Shown here one piece after another: positions 53,952 through 64,000 of a DNA stretch of 64,000 nucleotides (position 1 is its first letter; each line of letters starts with the position of its first letter). The DNA is from Pisolithus tinctorius. Taxonomy: Eukaryota > Basidiomycota > Agaricomycetes > Boletales > Pisolithaceae. Both the position numbers and the translations under genes were made by a program. The notes beneath the pieces are model-generated. The model made no database searches. It was given only the letters and a program-made list of their open reading frames with translations, and was not told the origin of the DNA. The stretch is from assembly GCA_024663395.1 (NCBI GenBank), contig JANFAH010000001.1, positions 3,472,001 to 3,536,000 on the forward strand, written 5' to 3'.

Positions 53952-56900
53952 ATGAGTACTGACGATCAACGAGGTGAAGAGAGCCACAGTAAATCTCATC
54001 TTCATGTTAGGATACTGTCAGGGCCAGCGGAGATAATGGCCAGTGGGGCCACCTCTTCAAGTAGCACCCATCAGGATCCGTCTCTGCACACTGATGCAAC
54101 AAGAGGTGAATCGGTCCAGGCTCCCAGGTGCAAAGAGGAGCCTTCCAGTGGATCGACGAGCAACTCGGACAAACGACCAGAACGGTTATCGCTCAAACTT
54201 CCCCGACGACTGCAGTGGGTGTCCGCCAACTGGACGTGGTCCAAATGGAAGCCAGCTTTGCGCAGTGCCGTATCAGCATGGGTTTGCCTCATCATATTTG
54301 TTATTCCGACCATGGAGAACGTGTTGGGTCAGGTAGGACCTCTTCTCTGAATTCCTAACCTCCACTTACGCGACACATTCCAAGGCCGGCTTTCTCATCC
54401 TCATCGGCATGTCAGACTTTTGCCACCCACAATATGTTCATTGATGTCTTCGTCTAGCGTCATTCCTGTCCGCGCCAAGTGACCCTTTTGTCGCCGTAAT
54501 CGAACGCGAGTGTATAATCCTCCTGCTTGTAGGTTTGGGTTGGGCGTGAGTATGGGCTAAATATCATAAAATAATTCACTCATGCGTTGTGCTATAGATG
54601 GCTGTGTCTCGCTCTCAAGTTGGCAGATCTTGTTAGAACTATACATGTAATCAATCCCACCACAACAAGTGTTGTAAGCGGTCAATACCTTCAAACTGCG
54701 GTACGGCACACCTTCTTGTCCGTTATCCTGCTAACGGTTCCCTAGCCAAGTATCATCATAGCTGTATTCTTTTTCTTTGGGAGTGTTTTCTATATGTATG
54801 TCAAAGCTCGCCAAGGTCCGGGACCATTTCTTCTTGCGTGTATACTGGGTTGCATCGGGATGGGTGAGTCTTGTTTGAATCTTTGATTTACATACGACTT
54901 ATCGAATCAGATATCTTGTTCGCCACCGGCGCTCTTTATCCGTATCCTTATTATAGCGTTAGTCGATTAACCAAGCTGTCCTTTTTTTCGCTCACAGGAT
55001 CATAGCTTGGTAAAATTATCATGGTTCCACTTGCTTTCCACTCCGCTGTCGCTCTATCAACTTCGATCCTTGTCTTCCCGTCTTCGATTTCCTCTCTTTT
55101 CACAGCTCGTCTCCAAGGGGTGCTTTTATCTCTAGCAGACGCTATCAAAGAACATCGCGAGCATCTTGTTGCAGATGTAACATCCCCCAGTTTTTCGGCT
55201 GCTCCGATTACTGCCGCTGTTGATAAAGCAGAAGGGGTGTTGGGCCAACTTGCCGCGGCTTGCCGCCTGTTAAAGTTGGACGTCATATACTGTCGTATTG
55301 CTCCCACGGACTATGGTGAAATGCATCAGTTGGCTAGGCGCTTGGTGATCGTGGCCAATGGGCTAGGTGTCTACTACACACTTATCGACCCCACAAGAGA
55401 ACGGTTTCCCGTTACTCCTGCGCAGTCGAATCCTGGTACCCCTTCGGTAAACACGCCCGCACCATCGCGGCCCTCATCTCCTGACCTATCGCGCCCACAT
55501 ACCCGCGAAGGCACTTCTGGTGATGTGACTCACAAACGCTCTCGCCGTCCGGGCTCAGCTCAGCTGTCTTGCAACTCGTCGCCACACCTTTTCCACCGAC
55601 ATTCTTACAAGCATAGTCCTCACCACTCTCATCACGGTATTCTTCACAATAGTCTCCTCCACCTTGCTGCGCCTCGCATCCCTAGGACGGAATCAGCTGT
55701 TGGAGTATTTGAATCGTATCGATATCTCAACCTGGAGGCGACGCGCTTCTCACATCCGGAATCTGAAAGATACATAGCGAGTTCTACACAGCTCCTGAGC
55801 GCGAGCTGTCATGACTTGCTCATTATCTGCGAAGCTATCCTTCGCGAGTCGTGTGAATGGCTTGCTCACATTCGAGAGCATCGCTTTGACTTTTGGGTGA
55901 ACGCAGAGGAGAAAGACCGGATTCGGAATGACCGTGTCCAAAAGTTTGAGGGCCTTTTGTGTAAACTCTCGCAGGAATTGGATGAGTTCACCGTGAAGAA
56001 GAGGTTAATTGCGTTGCATTTTTTCGGCAAATGTATCTCACTATTTTCCTGCTTTGTCAGGCTCCTGGTGCTGGAACCCTATCGTCGGATGTTCGACTCT
56101 GATAGCGATCGTGACGGTGTTCCTCCACATAGATATCTCTTTCATTGTTACGTCTATCAATACCACCTGATGCGATTTGCTTCTACCCTTCAGGGACTGG
56201 TATGTAATTACGAGGACCAGATCATAATCCGCTGATGTGTTGCTTATTAGCTCGAGGAGAATATAAGGCTTGACAGGCAGAGAAAGCACCCTAAATTCTG
56301 GTTTCCGTCGTTGAAACTTTCAAAGTTTGCCTTTTGGTCGACGGGGGAACCCCCTGAGGACGCCGACGGGAATGACGATGAAAATCCCGGTACGCTGGTC
56401 TGTCGGGGCATTGTCACACAACGTTGATAAGTTTTTCTCTATAGAGACCATCCCGGGCATAGCCCTCTCAGGTGCGACGGACCTTGGTCGAGCAGTCCGC
56501 AGAGACCCAGATGCGCTTCCTCCTCGAAATGCACTAGAAGCGGTTGCGGGTCATTTGTATCGCATGATTGCTGGTTTAGGTGGCGGCAATGCGTTGTTTG
56601 CGATCAAAGGAGGTGTGCTCTCAGGTCGGCGCTCTCCACACATAAATGTTTTCAGGGCTAAGTATAGTGTTAGTGATACTGATGTTGCCTGTTCTTCTAA
56701 AATCGTCCGCAGAGTTTGCGTACAGTGCGTGAATTTGTACGTGAATGTTCATCGCTCTGTTCTAATTCTGCTGTAGTGGAGAAACTCATATGGGCAATGT
56801 GAGTCTCTTGTCCCTACCGCAGGGCACCGAGCAAATGGGTTATTCTTGCTCCTAGAGTCATGGCACAGACCACTCTCGCTCGGTTTCACGGCGACACAGT

Positions 56901-58402
56901 TTTTGGCGTCGTGACTCGAATCTTCAGCACCTTCGTTGGCGGCTTATTAGGCACCATTATATGGTTCGCGAACACCTCCATTTCAATGTTGGCCCGGGTG
57001 TAACGTCTAAATCAGGTACATATCGACTGGGTCTGGCAGTGGGAACCCGTACGGTCTGGTTGCTCTTTGCTTCGTCTGCTTCCCGTTTTTCTTTTTTGTT
57101 AGGCTTTACTGGCCTGTGCAACCTATGACAAGTATTCTCATATTTGTCACTGCTGGTTTGGTAAGCAAAAATGACATGTATGGACGTGCAGCGCAAACTC
57201 ATGCTTGGTCTCAAGGTGATCGGGTATTCGTACCAAGATACTCACTTGATCACTCCATCCTCCCCTGGTCTGGGCATTGATGTTGCATGGGTAGGCCCGA
57301 TCTACTGACTCCGCACATTGGTTTTAAAGGTATTCACTTCAGAGACGTTTTGTACTAGTGGCTATCGGAGTGCTCTGCGCTGGGTAGGCCCGTGTTGATA
57401 CGTCATGTCCCAAGAGATACTCACTCACTATAGTGTATTTTCTCTTCTACCTCCAAGTACAACGATCCGGTCGTACCAGCGGAGAGCTCTGGCTACTACT
57501 GTAGCAGAGCTTGGTTCGACATATTGTTCTGTCATTTCCTTCACCAGCACACGACGGGAAGACGATATAACTTCAATCGTTCAGAGCCTACTTGCCATTC
57601 GGAGCAAGCTGAAGCGATCAATGGCGGGCAAGGCGAACGTGATATATGAGGTAAGTGAGAAGTAAGGTCCATTCCAGTCGAGCTTTGGAGCTTATGAGTA
57701 TGGTAGTTCTCTCTCCGAGGAAAATGGCCCTCAAGGAGGTACCAGAAGATACTTGACATTCAATTGTGAGTCCCAAACTAATTATCATCCGTAACTAACC
57801 ACATCACTAGACAATTGTCGTACCTGTTATCCGATCTGCTTTCAGTGGTTAACCAGTTGGATCCCTCATGGGCACGAGCATTTTTAAAGCGCACACGTTT
57901 ACTGGACCCCGACTTTCAGGGAGACGTGCTGGCTGTCATTAGTAAGTCGCTCGCAAATACAATTTAGTGTTTCCCACAGGGTCCCTAGGCTTGATTTCAA
58001 CATCTCTGCGGACTGGAAATCCACTACCCCAAGTGACGCCTTGTCCACTTCTTGACCGCTTCATGGAGGGATCGCAGGGGTTTAATGTTATTCTCCAAGA
58101 GTCAGAAGACGACTTCGGGTTACCGAAAAATCTAACCCCCGACACGTTAGAGAGCCTGCAGTATATGTAAGTCACGGGGTGAGCATCTGAGTACGCGCCA
58201 GTAGACTGAGTTATTTCGCAGGATATTCTGTGTTGGTGTCTCTACTGCATTTGCAATTGTGACCCGGCTGGACCGACTGATGATCACAACCAAAGAATTG
58301 GTTGGTGAGCAGTATCACATCGATGGCATCGGGCTACCGTTACACTATCGACATCGGCCTACTGGCATAGAAATGAGATCTCCGACACTTTCTCTCCGGT
58401 AG
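53952..58402 (+). CDS. Aromatic acid exporter-like membrane protein (ArAE_2/BRE4-related)
   Basis: Start MSTDDQRGEESHSKSH; hydrophilic Ser-rich N-terminus of ~110 residues, then hydrophobic segments (WVCLIIFVIPTMENVLGQ, IIAVFFFFGSVFYMYVKA, LACILGCIGM, GKIIMVPLAFHSAVALSTS, interrupted by short introns) as in the N-terminal six-helix domain. A long cytosolic part follows (55,080-56,450) with helical QGVLLSLADAIKEHRE and a His-rich loop, then a second membrane domain (56,850-57,350) and a C-terminal cytosolic domain ending at LSLR. This matches the fungal family with Pfam domains ArAE_2_N and ArAE_2, related to FUSC exporters and named after yeast-type brefeldin A sensitivity protein. Substrate unknown. 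There are many introns (>10); several exon joins after 56,700 were not worked out. Length about 1,000-1,200 residues. Confidence 0.8.
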
Positions 58403-58793
58403 TCCTGAGCAGGTTTCATTTCCTCAAAAAATTCCCTCGCTTCTAACCAGCTCAGGCTGTGATGCTTATTGATACGAGTTAACTCGTTCATGTTATGTAG
58501 TACTTACTTCAGACAACGGGGACTGCAAATATTGTGGAGTATGTGCTCGTGGTGATCAGATCGAAGGCAATCTCGTGCTTGGATGTTGCACGAATTTACA
58601 TTTTTACCGGGAGAAAACCCGTGTTTAAACTATACACGGTTAACTTCATGCTCAGCCTTGGACAAGGTCCTCCGAATTTCGAGTAAGCTGATATAACTTC
58701 AAAGCCAAGCTACTCGCTCAGGTAGGTGTTCAGAACTGATGTATTCGTCGTACTACTGCAACCGAAAAAAGAAGGCAATACTAACAGCAAGAC
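58403..58793. other. Intergenic, transporter to dienoyl-CoA isomerase
   Basis: 3' flank and promoter. No gene or repeat recognised. Confidence 0.4.
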
Positions 58794-60189
58794 ATGTCCG
58801 CTACCGTAAAGTTAGACTTCATCAAGGTCACCAAGCCAAGGCCACTTGTTGCACATGTACAACTTGCGCGGTGAGTGCTGGCATGGTACTTATTTACCCG
58901 TGAAGTGAAAACGCTCGCTTCGCATCATATACAGAGAACCCGTTAATGCATTCCATGCTGAGTGTGTTTCGGAGCTGGTACGCTATTGCTTGAACGCTCA
59001 CGAAACAATCGCGCGTTGTGTAGGTTCTGGAAAGAGTATGTCGCCGTTTTTGACAACATGCGCGCATGGTATGGAGATGTCCGGGCTGTTGTTCTGTCTT
59101 CCTCCCTTCCCAAGGTATTTTGTGCGGGTATCGACTGTACGTTTATCCACATCCATTTACGTTTCCCGTAGACTGACTACATGCTGTTATGCTCTATGGC
59201 GTCTTTCTTGAACTCCGCGGGTGTGTGTAGTCGAAGACTTGCTCGACCTCAAGAACTCCCCCTCGAGTGATCCCGCTCGCACTGCCGTGGCTCTGAGAAG
59301 ACACGTTCTCTCTTTCCAAGCTGCCATCTCTTCTCCAGAGCGATGCCCCGTCCCGGTGATTGCAGCAATCCACGGTGTAGCATATGGCCTCGCAGTCGAT
59401 ATCATTGCTGGGTGTGACATCAGGTATGCTGCATCTGATACAACGTTCTCGATCAAGGTGCGTTTACTCCCCCACGCGCGAGATCCTCGTTCTTGTGATG
59501 CTGTGATTGACATATATCGCTAATCCATAACCGGGTCAATGGTCTGTCAAATAGGAAGTCGATGTTGGTCTCGCGCCTGACATCGGCACACTCGCACGTC
59601 TCCGTCATATCTCTTCCAATGCATCCCTTGGCGCAGAGCTTGCGTACACTGCGCGTACCTTCTCTGCTGAGGAAGCATTCAGGCTTGGAGTCGTATCGCG
59701 TGTGGTGGAAGGTGGAATGGACGAGGTTGTCAGAGAATCACTCGCCCTCGCAGAAGAGGTAGCACGGAAGAGCCCTATCGCAGTTACAGGGACAAAGCAC
59801 TTGTTGATGCATGCGAGGGATCACAGGTGGGTAATTTCTTTCCGGGGGGGGATTTCTACGTACCTTGGTGGTTGCCTCCACCACAATCCACTGGCAAAAC
59901 GTCTCACAGTTCTTTTATGACTAACAACCGTTAATTGCAGCGTCGGGGAAAACCTTGAATATACGGCTACGTGGAACGCTGCTATGCTCCAGACGGAGGT
60001 GAGTTCTTGTGCTACTTCGTGATGTCAGCTTCCCCTCCCGTTCGGATGCTAACGAGGATCTAGGATATCCTTAAAGCCGTTCGAGCAGCCAGGTCGAAAG
60101 GTCGTGAGGAGGTTAGCTTCGAGCCCCTACCGATGGATATTGTACCTTCTGCGTCGAAGTCAGACGCGAAACCAAAACCGAAGCTTTGA
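58794..60189 (+). CDS. Delta3,5-delta2,4-dienoyl-CoA isomerase (ECH1-type)
   Basis: Crotonase-fold enzyme that shifts double bonds in beta-oxidation of unsaturated fatty acids, in peroxisome or mitochondrion. ATG at 58794 opens MSATVKLDFIKVTKP; the following exons are short (one ends after VNAFHAE, then FWKEYVAVFDNMR). Landmarks are VFCAGID in the oxyanion region, HGVAYGLAVDIIAGCDIRYA and KEVDVGLAPDIGTLARL. The last two contain the Asp, Glu and Asp at positions equivalent to the catalytic residues of mammalian ECH1, which separates it from plain enoyl-CoA hydratases. Six introns or more. It ends KPKL, a weak variant of a C-terminal peroxisomal signal; no clear N-terminal mitochondrial presequence is present. 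It converges on the aldehyde dehydrogenase gene. Confidence 0.87.
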
Positions 60190-60571
60190 ATGTTGGGTGT
60201 TGTGGAAGATCTCAGAAGCATTATTATCGCCCGTGTCTTCCTTTCTGCCGGTTTTCAGGTAGCGCAAAATGTTATTGCAAGGCTATTTGAGGGTGCTACA
60301 ATGTATCAGTACGTTTGTTGTAAGTCACAGGCCGAGACGGGACTTCTGTGGATGAGAAGAGTGGATGCGCACAACAAGTCACCTCGTGTAGGCATGCATA
60401 CTACAGATCGTATACGTATTTCATACAGAAGGTGCATGAACAACAAAAGCGTACAAGTAGGCAGTTTTTCGCCGGTGACCCGGGACCCGCTATTCATTGT
60501 GATAAAAACGGATTGATGGAACCCAAGAAATACATATAATACTCGAACTTTTCACATACAAGGAGCCCATT
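60190..60571. other. Intergenic between convergent genes
   Basis: 3' flanks of the isomerase and the aldehyde dehydrogenase. Nothing recognisable. Confidence 0.4.
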
Positions 60572-62600
60572 TTACATTTTCATTCTGAGGTTCACGTGAA
60601 CCGCCTTGACCTCAGTATAGCTGCGACACATTATCAGTGCCCAGGCGGGATTAAAAGGAGAAGACGACATACTTGTTCAATGCATATTCTCCACATTCCC
60701 GCCCCATCCCGCTCTGCTTGAACCCACCAAACGGGACGTTCGAATTCAGTTGGTTGTAGCAATTCACCCAAAGTGTTCCTGCCTTGAGCTTGTGTGCTGT
60801 CGTGATCGCACGGCTCATGTCCTTTGTGAACACTGCCGCGGCGAGGCCATACAATGTATCATTTGCCTGACGCACAACGTCCTCTTCGTCCTTGAACTTG
60901 ATTACAACACTGACGGGTCCAAAGATTTCCTCCTGTACGATGCGCATATCCGGATTGGAGTCGGTGAAAATTGTCGGCTGGATGTAGTAGCCATCGCTTC
61001 CGTGGCGTTCGCCACCAATGTGGACCTTAGCGCCTTCCTTCTTTCCAGAGTCGATGTAACCCATGATGCGCTAGGTAAGGTGCACTATGTCACTGCGCCG
61101 AAAACCCGAGAGAAATGTAGGTGAAATCTCACATCGTATTGAATTTGGGAGACTTGCGGTCCCTGGAAGGTGTCGGGAGCAAAGGGATCCCCAACCTTGA
61201 TTGAGCGTGACTTCTCCGTAAAACGCTTCAAGAACTCGTCGTAGACTCCTTCTTGCACGAATATACGCGAGCCCGCACAGCAGCACTGACCATGATTGAA
61301 ACTATTTACAGGGAGTCATCATTCATGAAAGTCAACCTTCCCCCCACCTTCGAAAGCAATAGAAGAAATTAAAAACACCCACTAGATGCCAAACGCAGCC
61401 CAGTTGACTGCTTGCTCGAGGTCTGCATCATCAAAGATGATATTCGGACTCTTCCCACCAAGCTCGAGGGTAATATTCTTCAAATTGCTCTTGGCTGCAG
61501 CCTCCATGACCTTGCGCCCAACGAGGGTGCTTCCTGTGAAGGCGACCTTGTGGATCCGCATATGAGACGCGATGGCGTTGCCGACAGTATTGCCGTATCC
61601 AGTGACGACGTTCAAAACGCCTGCTGGGAAGCCTGCCTCTTGAACAAGTTGACACATCCGGATCGCCGTCAGTGGGGTGAATTCAGAAGGTTTCAAGACG
61701 ATGGTGTTGCCCGTGGCAAGGGCAGGTCCGATCTTCCAAACGAACATGAGGACTAAGAGTAGAGTAAATTCTTGCAAAATAGGAGAAAAAACACTTCGAC
61801 ACACGAGGAAAGTTCCAGGGGATGATTTGGCCCTGTAAACTAGTTTAGACGAACGCAAGACCACTGCGCATAATGCTTACGACGACGCCGATGGGTTCAT
61901 GACGTGTATAGTTGAATTTGTCCTCTGATGTCTGGTGGGTGTATCAGAAACAGTACACTGTGTATTGCTTGAAGAAGACAATACCTCAATCACTCGACCA
62001 GTTATCTTATCAGACCAACCAGCATAGTAACGGATACAATCGATGGCGAGAACGAGGTCTCCGTTACGCGCCATGTTGAAAGCCTTGCCTATGTTGGAAG
62101 ATAATATCATGACGAAGCCGCTGATAGAGTGCATAATATAGTGCACACACCATTGTCCAGGGCCTCGAGGGCAGCAAGTTCTTCGGTGTGCTCCTCCATA
62201 AGCGAAGCTAGTTTATTGAGAAGAAGACCCCTCTTATTACCGGGGCAGTTGAGACCCCAAGTAGTCTCGAAGGCTCTCTCAGCGGCATCGACGGCGAGGT
62301 CGACGTCCTTAGGGGTTCCTTCAGAGACAGAGGTGATCACTTCGCCATTGGCTGTTACGCCAGTAATTGAGCGCATTAAATCTCCACGACAGGGGTACGA
62401 GACATACTCGGGTTCACCACGCTGCCAAGTCACACGTAACGATGAGATATCAGGGACGATGAAAGCGAGTACATAACATACTCGATGGTAGTTCGGTCTG
62501 AGCCATCGACGAACTGGCCGTTGATAAAGAGGCCGGTGTTGAAGGATACCTTACCCTTGTAGACAGGGGTGTTGAATTCGTGAGTGAAGACGGTGGGCAT
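60572..62600 (-). CDS. Aldehyde dehydrogenase (NAD(P)+-dependent, ALDH1/2-like)
   Basis: Oxidises aldehydes to carboxylic acids; in fungi acetaldehyde is the usual substrate of the closest class. ATG at 62600 opens [17 protein letters not shown] and leads into [12 protein letters not shown]. Then follow [21 protein letters not shown] with [10 protein letters not shown] (cofactor binding), [12 protein letters not shown], the general base Glu in [11 protein letters not shown], and the catalytic Cys in [13 protein letters not shown] (61,300). The C-terminal part has QEEIFGPV and [18 protein letters not shown] and ends VNLRMKM. About seven introns, two very near the 5' end. All catalytic residues are present. 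No targeting signal is obvious, so cytosolic. The window context with PCK1 and a beta-oxidation enzyme fits C2 or fatty-acid metabolism but is not proof. Confidence 0.93.
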
Positions 62601-63535
62601 ATCGTGGCTCCTGGGAACTGAGAAGAAAAGGAGCAGTATTATATAGGAACCTCGATGTGGGGCTCGTCACACGTATGCATTTACTTGACGGCATCATGCT
62701 TCGATCAAATAGTTTTCCATACCATAGGGCCGCATAGGGCCCACTTCTAGCTTCCACTTCTTTCATCTACAAAATCAAGTGCTCGTATTTCGGTACAGGT
62801 CAGGTTTAGATTACCCAAGGTCCTTTTATAGGGTTTTTTTTTTTTTGCAAACCAGAATTTCCACAGATCGGAGAGAGCACAATCTTATCATATCATTGTA
62901 TCTGGTACACAGCTATGTACCTATGTAGAGCTTGGAGTCATCAGTGATTCTCCCTGCTGGAAGCCCGGTGGCGTGATTCAACTGTTTGGGTACGTGTACG
63001 CCGCAAATGGGCAGATAAGCGTTCGGCGTCAATCACATCTGCGTCAGATGACCAGCCACGGAAAAACTAATCGGGTTGCCTCCACCGTCTAGAAGGACGG
63101 CTCCATGGGCACTTTCCGTGTTGCGCGTGGCAAAACCTATTTCCGTTCTCCAAGTCTCGCAGTCTCAGCGCCCGCCGCCAGAAAACCGGGACATGCATCG
63201 ATAAGCTCGGAAAACCCTTGTGTGGGGTCACACGTGTGTGTACAATCCTGGGTGATATGACATGTCAAGGTCAATTTTGTTTCATGTAACTTGACCGCCT
63301 GACTTCGATTCTCGTGGCAGGGTTCGTGTGAATGGAAAATATTATTATTCGACGCATGTGCCAGCGGTATACACCGTGAAACAGGCTAATAGTAACAGTT
63401 AAGCTCCTCCTCGGGCGACGGCGTCAAAACGGCCCGCAATGACCTTTTCCTGTATTCAATCTACCTCCACGGGCTAGCACTCCAGCAAGGAGACCTGTAG
63501 TACAACCGGTGTTGTACAGCATTGACTCTTGAACA
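62601..63535. other. Divergent intergenic region
   Basis: Upstream regions of the aldehyde dehydrogenase (-) and the membrane-protein gene (+). It holds a T-run at 62,833-62,846. No gene was recognised. Confidence 0.45.
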
Positions 63536-64000
63536 ATGTCTTCGGGCCCCGACACCCCAAACACCGATCTCTGGCTCGAACGGTCGCGCCTCGATGGCAT
63601 GATATTGGGTGCAGTTTCATATGGTGGGCTCCAAGCTATCCTTTTCTTGAACTAAATTCACTCGCCGGTCGACGCGTAAAGGGGTCTTGCTTTTACTGAC
63701 CTATCAAGCTGCAGTGGCCATCCTCTCCCGACGTAGAAGCGGAAACTGCGCGGTGTATCGCCCGTGGCTCCTCGCTTACGTCCTTGTCACCTTCATCTTG
63801 GCTACGATAGGCTTCTCAGCCAACGTCAAATATACCGAGATGATATGGATCGATTTGCGAGACGCCCCAGGTGGACCAGTGGCTTTGATTCAGGATGAGT
63901 TGAGTTATTGGATAAACGTTATGGCGTTGACTTGGTACGTCTACGAGAACCATGTAACCCGCGTTGCAGGTTCATTGATGCATTCAGCTACTATGTCATG
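63536..64000 (+). CDS. Agaricomycete integral membrane protein, 5' part only
   Basis: ATG at 63536 (MSSGPDTPNTDLWLERSRLDG). Exons 63536-63623, 63715-63934 and 63970 onward join in frame. The first helices are MILGAVSYVAILS and WLLAYVLVTFILATIGFSA. A loop (DLRDAPGGPVALIQDE) follows, then the next helix begins (WINVMALTWFIDAFSYYVM) and the gene runs out of the window. It resembles the multi-copy multi-helix membrane proteins of mushroom-forming fungi whose function is unknown. Receptor-like roles are sometimes suggested, without evidence here. Confidence 0.7.

Overview
The window is from a filamentous basidiomycete, most likely an Agaricomycete. Genes carry many short introns (about 45-75 nt, mostly GT-AG). 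They include an AA9 lytic polysaccharide monooxygenase, a many-intron Brc1/Rtt107-like BRCT protein and a two-domain aromatic-acid-exporter-like membrane protein. The transposable elements have typical mushroom-forming-fungus protein families. No tRNA, rRNA, CRISPR array or bacterial-style operon was seen.

Layout. (1) 1-14,000 is a transposon graveyard. It holds two old copies of a ~1.85 kb LTR (one opened by a second, 464 bp solo LTR), a truncated Ty3/gypsy integrase of another family, and a zinc-knuckle-like gene split by a solo LTR. It ends in a ~6 kb block almost free of CpG with a decayed multi-copy gene. (2) 14,000-20,800 is a host segment: a BEM46-type alpha/beta hydrolase, a small secreted hydrophobic protein and an AA9 LPMO, with a mariner-like MITE and two copies of a 160 bp repeat. 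(3) 21,970-40,770 is a two-gene DNA-transposon-like unit on the minus strand. Its larger gene is interrupted, inside an intron, by a complete 11.5 kb Ty3/gypsy element (28,484-39,989). (4) 42,200-64,000 is a conserved host segment: PCK1, BRCT protein, serine-beta-lactamase-like hydrolase, homeodomain factor, ArAE transporter, dienoyl-CoA isomerase, aldehyde dehydrogenase and the start of a membrane protein.

Themes. The complete gypsy element looks young: its two 1,857 bp LTRs differ at 11 sites, and by my reading all 11 are transitions at CpG positions. Its LTR carries a 159-codon ORF kept open in three of four copies. A ~22-36 bp near-palindrome recurs in the LTR, in the coding region just after the protease and in pol, read in different protein frames, so the constraint seems to be on nucleic acid. 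These two features are the best candidates for an undescribed system. PCK1 (gluconeogenesis), the dienoyl-CoA isomerase (beta-oxidation) and the aldehyde dehydrogenase lie within 20 kb and could serve growth on fatty acids or C2 compounds, but they are separate genes and co-regulation is not shown.
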